This document shows, one piece after another, positions 14,061-19,525 of a DNA stretch of 19,525 nt. How positions within the stretch are numbered: position 1 is the first letter of the stretch; each line of letters starts with the position of its first letter. The DNA is taken from the NCBI GenBank assembly GCA_910588865.1, contig CAJUSJ010000075.1:1-19525 (forward strand). The letters are read 5' to 3'. The translations under genes and the position numbers were made by a program. The notes beneath the pieces were generated by a model. It had not been told where the DNA came from. It saw nothing but the letters and a program-made list of their open reading frames with translations, and did no database searches. The stretch comes from an uncultured Lachnospiraceae bacterium. GTDB taxonomy: Bacteria > Bacillota > Clostridia > Lachnospirales > Lachnospiraceae.

Positions 14061-14754
14061 TTTTGTATCCTACCCCCCACACTGTGGTGATGATCTTGTT
14101 CTGTCTTGTGTCTTCTTTCATCTTCCCTCTGAGACGCCGGATATGTACCATAACCGTGTTGTTTGCCTCATAGACTTTTTCATTCCACACCTTCTCGAAG
14201 ATCTCGTCGGTGCTGAACACCTTCCCCGGGTTGGAGGCCAGAAGGTACAAAATATCAAACTCAATGGGGGTCAGCTTGATCTCCTCTCCGTAGACCGTCA
14301 CCTTGTGATTATCCTTGTTGATCACCAGCCCTTTGATGGAGATCTCGTTCTTATCCGCCTCCTTGGCTCCGCTGTTGGGATTTAACTGGGTGTAGCGGCG
14401 AAGCTGGGACTTGACCCTGGCGGTCAGCTCCAGTGGATTAAAGGGCTTCACCACATAATCGTCAGCCCCTGTCCCCAGTCCCAGTATCTTGTCCAGGTCC
14501 GTGGACCGGGCGCTGAGCATGATGATGGGGATGTTGTTGGTCTCCCGTATCCTCTTGCACATCTCCAGCCCATCCATGCCAGGCATCATGATGTCAAGAA
14601 GCACCAGATGGACCTCCTCCTTCTCCAGGATCTCCAGGCCGTCTTTCGCGTTGTCTGCCTTAAACACTCTATATCCGTCGCTGACCAGATAGATCTCCAC
14701 CAGGTCCGCGATCTCTTTCTCGTCGTCTACTACCAAAATGCTGATCTGCGGCAT
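14050..14754 (-). CDS. OmpR/VanR-family response regulator
   Basis: A 234-residue regulator with an N-terminal receiver domain (acidic Asp10 and Asp11, phospho-accepting Asp54 in LLDIMMPGMDG, Ser81, Lys103 in VVKPF) and a C-terminal winged-helix DNA-binding domain (about 135-232; LTPIEFDILYLLASNPGKVF, VMVHIRRLRGK, TVWGVGYKIE). An AAGGAGGA site lies 6 bases before the ATG. It is the first gene of the nine-gene operon and probably activates its own promoter, as VanR-type regulators commonly do. The nearest family name is VanR-like, but no vanHAX resistance genes follow, so it is not a glycopeptide resistance cluster. Confidence 0.95.
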   Translation of the reverse strand: MPQISILVVDDEKEIADLVEIYLVSDGYRVFKADNAKDGLEILEKEEVHLVLLDIMMPGMDGLEMCKRIRETNNIPIIMLSARSTDLDKILGLGTGADDYVVKPFNPLELTARVKSQLRRYTQLNPNSGAKEADKNEISIKGLVINKDNHKVTVYGEEIKLTPIEFDILYLLASNPGKVFSTDEIFEKVWNEKVYEANNTVMVHIRRLRGKMKEDTRQNKIITTVWGVGYKIEK

Positions 14755-14811
14755 CCGTGTTCCTCCTTGTGTGTTGTATTGATCTGATGTATTCCTATGA
14801 TCTCTGCAAAG

Positions 14812-14820
14812 ATTATATCA
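14812..14820 (-). promoter_or_regulatory. Extended -10 promoter of the nine-gene operon
   Basis: On the minus strand TGATATAAT (14820-14812) is an extended -10 element about 57 bases upstream of the regulator's ATG. No convincing -35 box lies 16-18 bases further up, which fits a promoter that needs an activator such as the VanR-like protein. An A/T run at about 14,845-14,860 could act as an UP element. Confidence 0.55.
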
Positions 14821-14922
14821 TAAGAATCTCCTTCCTGCCTTACTTTTTCATTAAAAAAATACTAGGGAATCTATGTCAGATTGGGAAGGGGATGGGTTCG
14901 CGCGCCCTTTCGCGGAAATCAG

Positions 14923-14951
14923 TTTACAGCATTTTCCCGGTCTGGTATAAT
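14923..14951 (+). promoter_or_regulatory. Sigma-A type promoter of the 60-residue protein gene
   Basis: TTTACA (14923-14928), a 17-base spacer and a perfect TATAAT (14946-14951) make a strong promoter 48 bases before the ATG at 15000. It is divergent from the nine-gene operon promoter; the two -10 boxes are about 125 bases apart. Confidence 0.8.
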
Positions 14952-14999
14952 AACCTTATTCAGAGTCATATTCTCAATAGACGGAAAGCAGGTGAAGTG

Positions 15000-15182
15000 A
15001 TGACTGAGAAAGAACTGTTACAGCGGAACATTGAGGAATTTTCAAGGGTACAGGACTGGATGCTCCTGTCCGAAAAAAATTCCAACTCCTACAAAGCCAT
15101 GAGGAAACGGTATATCGAATTGAAGATCATTCTGATGGCCTCTGGCGTCAACCTCAATGAACTGGATATGATAAAAGAATAA
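15000..15182 (+). CDS. 60-residue hypothetical protein
   Basis: A small soluble, mostly helical and highly charged protein starting MTEKELLQRNIEEFSRVQDW and ending GVNLNELDMIKE. No transmembrane helix, Cys pair or known motif is seen. The frame is open from 14757, but the region before 15000 contains the promoter, and the ATG has an AGGTG site, so this start is preferred. It has a strong promoter and a strong terminator, which supports a real gene. It shares its upstream region with the VanRS-like operon and converges on ppk1. Conserved tiny proteins of this kind occur in Lachnospiraceae, but I cannot give it a function. Confidence 0.75.
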   Translation: MTEKELLQRNIEEFSRVQDWMLLSEKNSNSYKAMRKRYIELKIILMASGVNLNELDMIKE

Positions 15183-15183
15183 A

Positions 15184-15228
15184 AAGCAGGGGATCGAACC
15201 AGATTTCGTTTGGTTCTGTCCCCTGCTT
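15184..15228. terminator. Bidirectional terminator between the 60-residue gene and ppk1
   Basis: AAGCAGGGGA (15184-15193) pairs with TCCCCTGCTT (15219-15228), and an inner stem GAACCA/TGGTTC (15196-15201 and 15211-15216) extends it. Read on the minus strand the stem is followed by TTTTTATTC, a good T run for ppk1; read on the plus strand it is followed by CTTTATC, weaker but usable. It starts two bases after the plus-strand stop codon and lies 31 bases after the ppk1 stop. Confidence 0.88.
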
Positions 15229-15259
15229 CTTTATCTATCCCCGGCTCCGGGCCGGGACG

Positions 15260-17398
15260 CTACTCTTCCCTCTCCACCGGAATAAACACCCGCTTATTCT
15301 CCGGTTCCTCAGACTCTTTATGCTTCCGTGCCGCCTCCACGGCTTCCTCACAGAAGGTGTCCTGAGCGCAGATGTGGGCCTTGCCCCTCTTGTCGATCCT
15401 GGCATAGCTGCCATCGGGCTGGAGCACATGGGCTTTCGTGTTGTCTGCCAGCTGTACCTCCAGGATGTGGATAGCCTTTTCCTTCAGACCCTCGTCCAGG
15501 ATGGGAAACATGATCTCCACCCGGCGGTCTAAGTTCCTTGGCATCCAGTCGGCGCTGGCCATATACACCTCCGGAGATTCGTCGTTCTCAAAATAAAAGA
15601 TCCGGATGTGCTCCAGAAAATTTCCCACAATGGAGCGAACGGAGATATTCTCGCTAAGGCCCGGCACGCCGGCTCTCAGGCAGCAGATACCCCTGACGAT
15701 CAGGTCGATCTTAACCCCGGCGCAGGAGGCCTCATAGAGGGCCGCGATAATGTCCCTGTCGCACAGAGAGTTGACCTTGGCGATGACCCTGGCCGTTCTT
15801 CCGGCCCTGGCATGATCCCTCTCCCTGGCAATCATCCGCAGGAACCTCTTTCTCAACCAGATGGGTGCCACTGCCAGCTGGTTCCACTGGAGAGGCTCGG
15901 AGTAGCCGGACATCATGTTGAACACCGCCGTGGCGTCCTCGCCGATCTGGGGATGGCAGGTGAGGAGTCCGCAGTCTGTGTACAGCTTGGCCGTGGAATC
16001 GTTGTAGTTGCCTGTGCCCAGATGGACATAGCGGCGGATGCCGTCTTCCTCCCGCCTGACCACCAGGGTGATCTTGGAGTGGGTCTTCAGGCCCAGAAGG
16101 CCGTAGATCACATGACACCCCGCTTTCTCCAGAGTCTTGGCCCAGTTAATGTTGTTCTCCTCGTCAAAGCGGGCCTTTAACTCCACCAGCACAAACACCT
16201 GCTTGCCCCGGTCCGCGGCCTCCGCCAGGGCCGCGATAATGGGGGAATTGCCGCTGACCCGGTACAGGGTCTGCTTGATGGCCAGAACCTGGGGATCCTT
16301 GGCCGCTGCCTTCACAAAATTCACCACCGGCTCAAAAGACTCATATGGATGGTGGAGCAGGATATCCCCCTTGCGGATGTTGGTGAAAATATCGTCGTCA
16401 TTCATAAAAGCCAGGTTGGGCTGAGGGGTGTACCTGGCCGCTTTCAGGTGATCAAAGCCATCCATGCCATACATCTTCATAAGAAATGTCAGGTCAAGGG
16501 GGCCGCTTATGGAAAAAATATCCCCGGAATGGATAGCCAGCTCCTTTTTCAGCCGCTTGAGAAGCCGTTTATCCGCGTTCTCCTCGATCTCCAGGCGGAT
16601 GGCCTCCCCCCACCGGCGCTTCTTTAACTGCTTTTCGATCTCCTTAAGCAGATCCTCGGCCTCATCCTCATCAATGGACAGGTCCGCGTTTCTCATAACC
16701 CGGAAGGGGTGGGCCGCGAGGAGCTCATGTCTCACAAACAGGGAGGACATATTTCTCTCAATGATCTCTTCCAGAAGGATAACCACCCGCTCCCCTCCCT
16801 CTGCCGGGATCTCCACGATCCTGGGAAGAACGCTGGGCACCTGGACCATGGCAAAATCCATCTGGTCATTTTTGTCCTTCTCCTTCACCAGAGCCGCGAT
16901 GTTCAAGGACTTGTTGTAGATCAGGGGAAAGGGCCTGGATGAGTCCACCGCCATGGGAGTCAGCACCGGGTACACGTTGTCCCGGAAATACCGGTCCACA
17001 TACTCCCCCTCTTCTCTTGTCAGGTCCTCGTGTCTGGCAACCACCCGAAGGCCGCTCTGGCGCAGGGCAGGGATCAGGGACCGGTTGTAGGTGGAATACT
17101 GGAGAGCCACCAGCTCGTGGGTCTTCTCCTCAATCTTCCCAAGCTGCTCTTCCGGTTTAAGCCCCGCCAGATCCGGCTTGGAGTATCCGGCATGGACCAT
17201 GTCCTTTAAAGAAGCCACCCGGACCATGAAAAATTCGTCTAGGTTGGAGGCAGTGATGCTTAAAAATTTCAGCCGCTCAAAGAGAGGGAGATTCTTGTCC
17301 CTGGCCTCCTCCAGGATGCGGTAATCAAACTCCAGCCAGCTCAGCTCTCTGTTTACATAATTTTCATACTTGGTATATTTTGAGTCAATCTCTGCCAC
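15260..17398 (-). CDS. ppk1: Polyphosphate kinase 1
   Basis: A 712-residue PPK1, of usual length, which reversibly makes long-chain polyphosphate from ATP. The N-terminal domain begins with the family hallmark NRELSWLEFDYRILEEA (16-32) followed by SNLDEFFMVR. The head domain and the two phospholipase-D-like catalytic domains follow, with the autophosphorylated histidine His440 in GLKTHSK, the HLGTGNYND motif (459-467) and the second active-site histidine His597 in FLEHIRI. The start is a GTG at 17398 with an AAGGAGGAG site. It lies 3 bases after the ppx stop codon and is co-transcribed with it. Polyphosphate serves as a phosphate and energy store and a stress factor. All expected catalytic residues that I checked are present. 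Confidence 0.97.
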   Translation of the reverse strand: MAEIDSKYTKYENYVNRELSWLEFDYRILEEARDKNLPLFERLKFLSITASNLDEFFMVRVASLKDMVHAGYSKPDLAGLKPEEQLGKIEEKTHELVALQYSTYNRSLIPALRQSGLRVVARHEDLTREEGEYVDRYFRDNVYPVLTPMAVDSSRPFPLIYNKSLNIAALVKEKDKNDQMDFAMVQVPSVLPRIVEIPAEGGERVVILLEEIIERNMSSLFVRHELLAAHPFRVMRNADLSIDEDEAEDLLKEIEKQLKKRRWGEAIRLEIEENADKRLLKRLKKELAIHSGDIFSISGPLDLTFLMKMYGMDGFDHLKAARYTPQPNLAFMNDDDIFTNIRKGDILLHHPYESFEPVVNFVKAAAKDPQVLAIKQTLYRVSGNSPIIAALAEAADRGKQVFVLVELKARFDEENNINWAKTLEKAGCHVIYGLLGLKTHSKITLVVRREEDGIRRYVHLGTGNYNDSTAKLYTDCGLLTCHPQIGEDATAVFNMMSGYSEPLQWNQLAVAPIWLRKRFLRMIARERDHARAGRTARVIAKVNSLCDRDIIAALYEASCAGVKIDLIVRGICCLRAGVPGLSENISVRSIVGNFLEHIRIFYFENDESPEVYMASADWMPRNLDRRVEIMFPILDEGLKEKAIHILEVQLADNTKAHVLQPDGSYARIDKRGKAHICAQDTFCEEAVEAARKHKESEEPENKRVFIPVEREE

Positions 17399-17401
17399 GA
17401 C

Positions 17402-18925
17402 TTAACTCCTCCTTTTCTTTTTCAGCACCGGCTTTATGCCGAAGATCTCCTCAAAGAAATCCTGGCACAGGCCCACGGCCAGAAGCTCCACGCTCATATC
17501 CCCATCATAGGAACAAGCGATGACCAGCTCCCCGTTTTTCACGGTCATTTTGCACTCTGCTGTCTTCTGCTTGTGGCTGCTGTCCAGAGCGTTGGCCAGG
17601 CGCAGAAGGGCTGTGAGCTTGGCGGCCCTGGTGTCCTCCTCCACGTAGTCAAACTCCTGTTCATGGCTGCGGACCACCTCTGCCACCAGCTTTCTCTCCT
17701 CATGGGACAGCCCTAAGATTTCCGTGGCCATGACGATGTTGTAGGCGCTGGCGCTGACATTTCTGGTGCTGATAAATTTTCCGCACCCGTGGATAATGGC
17801 CGCTATCCGCAGAAGCAGCCGGTCCCTGCCGCTTAAACCGTGGTTCTTTTTCATCACGTCAAACAGCTGGAGGGCCGTGTTTTCCACGCACTGGCTGTGG
17901 CTCCCGCCGCAGCGGTACCGCTTGGCCATGTTCCTGGTGGTGGTAAGGATGTCCTCGTCAAAATTATGGACAAAGTTCAGCTTCTTGATGTTCTGGGCAT
18001 ACTCGGCGGCAATGCCGTCGCACATGCGGATCCCCGGGATCCAGATCATCTCCGCCCCTGTCATCTCCACCACCCGGCTGAAAATCACCGCCGCGGGCAT
18101 CAGAAGGGAGGCGTAGCCCGCGTTGACCCCGAACCGCTCCTCAATCTGGTCCAAGGACATGGCGCACAGCCGGTCCGCGTAGGCCAGGAAATCAGCGGCC
18201 TCGATGCGGTCCGCCATGCCGTGGTCCACCTCATCCCTGGCAAGGTAGAGGATCAGCTCCCCGATGGCGATCAGGTTTTTGATTCCCCTGTTTTTCATGT
18301 CCCTGTCCCGCAGGTACATCTTCTTGTAGGTGGCCAGCTCTTTATCCACCCACTCCTCAATGAGAGGTCTCTGCTGCCAGCTGTCCGCGGGGATCCTGGC
18401 CAGGAGCCCGCCCAGGCGCATGACTCCCAGAGGCAGATTCTGGGTGGACACTAAGCTGTCCTTGTCAAACAGGGAGATCTGCATGCTGCCGAAGCTGACA
18501 TCCACAATGGCCGTCCCCTTCTGGATGATCTTCTGAAACTCCGCCTCCTTCATGGCCACGGCCTTGTAGGTCAAAAGTCTCTGCTCCGAGTTGCTTAAGA
18601 CCCTGACCTTGATCCCTGTCCTCACCCGGATCTGTTCCAATATAATATGGCTGTTCTTGGCCACCCTCATGGCCGTGGTGGCGTAGGCCCGGTAATCGCT
18701 GACCTGGTAGCTTTTCATCACTGCCGAGAAATCCTCTAAGATCCGGCACATCTCATCTACCAGTTCATAGCTGATCTTCCCCGTGCTGTAGGTATTTTTC
18801 CCCAGAGCTATGACATGGCGCAGATGCTCCACCTGCCGCATCCCATTTTTCGCCGTGATCTCATAGATGCCCAGCTCCAGCTTAAAGGAACCTACATCAA
18901 TGGCGGCGAACAATTGTACTGACAT
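17402..18925 (-). CDS. ppx: Ppx/GppA-family phosphatase with C-terminal HD-like domain
   Basis: A 507-residue member of the exopolyphosphatase / pppGpp phosphohydrolase family. The actin-like N-terminal half opens with FAAIDVGSFKLELGIYEI, carries the catalytic-type glutamate in LSNSEQRLLTYKA (Glu114), and has LPLGVMRLGG. A helical HD-like domain (about 330-460) follows. Two features differ from the family consensus: the second phosphate loop, normally DxGGGS, reads DVSFGS (142-147), and the HD pair reads His379-Gly380. The AGGAGGAG site 6 bases before the ATG supports the start. Its linkage to ppk1 suggests a role in polyphosphate turnover, but the altered loop leaves open that it is a weak enzyme or a regulatory protein. 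No good -35 box is seen upstream. Confidence 0.88.
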   Translation of the reverse strand: MSVQLFAAIDVGSFKLELGIYEITAKNGMRQVEHLRHVIALGKNTYSTGKISYELVDEMCRILEDFSAVMKSYQVSDYRAYATTAMRVAKNSHIILEQIRVRTGIKVRVLSNSEQRLLTYKAVAMKEAEFQKIIQKGTAIVDVSFGSMQISLFDKDSLVSTQNLPLGVMRLGGLLARIPADSWQQRPLIEEWVDKELATYKKMYLRDRDMKNRGIKNLIAIGELILYLARDEVDHGMADRIEAADFLAYADRLCAMSLDQIEERFGVNAGYASLLMPAAVIFSRVVEMTGAEMIWIPGIRMCDGIAAEYAQNIKKLNFVHNFDEDILTTTRNMAKRYRCGGSHSQCVENTALQLFDVMKKNHGLSGRDRLLLRIAAIIHGCGKFISTRNVSASAYNIVMATEILGLSHEERKLVAEVVRSHEQEFDYVEEDTRAAKLTALLRLANALDSSHKQKTAECKMTVKNGELVIACSYDGDMSVELLAVGLCQDFFEEIFGIKPVLKKKRRS

Positions 18926-18964
18926 ACCCGTCTCCTCCTAGTATAATAATGTATCAACCCACTC

Positions 18965-18997
18965 CCCCCGCTGCCTGACAAGAGGCCGGAACGGGGG
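18965..18997. other. GC-rich hairpin in the gap before ppx
   Basis: CCCCCG (18965-18970) pairs with CGGGGG (18992-18997), with an inner GCCT/AGGC pair (18973-18976 and 18983-18986). No T run follows on either strand, so it is not a standard terminator; it may be a weak 3' structure for the DUF815 gene or a leader structure for ppx. The 98-base gap holds nothing else clear apart from a TATACT close to the ppx ribosome binding site. Confidence 0.35.
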
Positions 18998-19023
18998 AAA
19001 GGAATACTGATTAAGCGAAAGGC

Positions 19024-19525
19024 TTACATCAAATGGGTAATAAACTGGGCCGCCGTCCGCCCGGACAGCCCGCCGTGATACAGCTCCCACTTGTTGGCCT
19101 CCTGATACAGCTCCTCCTCGGGCATCTGAACCCCGTGCCTTTCTGCCAAAACCTTTACCATGTTCTGGAACTCCTTCTTGTCCGGAGAGCCAAAGTAGAT
19201 GGTCACCCCAAACCTTGCCACCAGAGACAGCTTCTCCTGCACCGTGTCGTTTACGTGGAGCTCGTCATCCAACTCCCTCTTGTCGCTGAACTTCTCCCGG
19301 ATGAGATGACGGCGGTTTGACGTGGCGTAGATCAGGGCATTTTTCGGCCTTCTCCCGAGACCGCCCTCGATAATGGCCTTCAGATATTTATATTCCAGCT
19401 CACTCTCCTCAAATGACAGGTCATCCATATAGATAATGAACCGGTAGTTCCTGTCCTGGATCTGCTCCAGTATGGAGGAGAGGGCATGGAACTGGTGCTT
19501 GTAGACCTCAATGATCCGCAGCCCC
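19024..19525 (-). CDS. DUF815 AAA+ ATPase (partial, N-terminus beyond the right edge)
   Basis: The C-terminal 167 residues of a DUF815-family (PF05673) ATPase are visible; the frame is open to the window edge. A Walker B-like RFIIYMDDLSFEESE and a sensor-1-like ALIYATSNRRHLI are present, followed by SDKRELDDELHVNDTVQEKL, LSLVARFGVTIYF and a C-terminal helical lid ending in AAQFITHLM. Walker A lies in the missing part. An internal ATG at 19428 is within the Walker B region and is not the start. DUF815 proteins are cytoplasmic AAA+ ATPases of unclear role. It is upstream of ppx on the same strand with a 98-base gap. Confidence 0.88.
   Translation of the reverse strand, partial: GLRIIEVYKHQFHALSSILEQIQDRNYRFIIYMDDLSFEESELEYKYLKAIIEGGLGRRPKNALIYATSNRRHLIREKFSDKRELDDELHVNDTVQEKLSLVARFGVTIYFGSPDKKEFQNMVKVLAERHGVQMPEEELYQEANKWELYHGGLSGRTAAQFITHLM

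Noticed and set aside
12909..14754. A vancomycin-resistance vanRS cluster
   Set aside because: The regulator and kinase look VanRS-like, but no vanH, ligase, vanX or vanY genes follow; the genes downstream are ABC and SPFH proteins.
15608..16180. Plus-strand open frame of 190 codons inside ppk1
   Set aside because: It is antisense to conserved catalytic parts of PPK1 and has no recognisable domain; it is a composition effect.
18926..18960. Full sigma-A promoter for ppx
   Set aside because: A TATACT lies next to the ribosome binding site, but no -35 box is found at a suitable distance and the start would leave almost no leader.

Overview
The window looks like the chromosome of a Gram-positive anaerobe of the Clostridia, most likely a Lachnospiraceae member. 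Strong AGGAGG-type ribosome binding sites, TATAAT-type promoters, a VanRS-style two-component system, an adjacent ppk1-ppx pair and a DUF815 ATPase all fit. The genus cannot be named from sequence alone. There are no rRNA or tRNA genes and no CRISPR array.

Two compositional blocks are visible. Positions 1 to about 4,400 are accessory DNA. This block holds an AT-rich TetR regulator and the start of a type-1 ABC exporter, both on the minus strand, with matching inverted repeats at their promoters. Next come decayed pieces of a Tn916-family conjugative element (C-terminal end of an Orf15-like protein, N-terminal third of the Orf14 lysozyme, C-terminal two thirds of TcpC/Orf13). These are followed by a complete plus-strand AlbA_2/ATPase-fold protein with its own promoter, and a structured intergenic stretch ending in a plus-strand terminator. 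From about 4,426 onward the DNA is clearly GC-richer and looks like host backbone.

The centre of the window (14,754 down to 4,426) is a tightly packed nine-gene minus-strand operon. It encodes a VanR-like response regulator, a VanS-like histidine kinase, an 821-residue membrane protein with a large extracytoplasmic part, an ABC ATPase, an ABC-2 type permease, a membrane-anchored zinc-ribbon protein, an SPFH-domain protein with two C-terminal zinc ribbons, a tail-anchored double zinc-ribbon protein, and a TPM-domain membrane protein. Most junctions overlap by 1 to 13 bases. The last three proteins resemble the YdjI, YdjG and YdjH products that accompany PspA in Bacillus subtilis, but no PspA is present. 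I read the operon as a candidate envelope-stress or membrane-integrity system in which a sensor kinase controls an ABC transporter plus an SPFH-based membrane platform. This is the most interesting part of the window.

Divergent to the operon is a 60-residue protein gene with a near-consensus promoter. It shares a bidirectional terminator with a convergent ppx-ppk1 polyphosphate operon (18,925 down to 15,260). The right edge carries most of a DUF815 AAA+ ATPase gene that runs out of the window.
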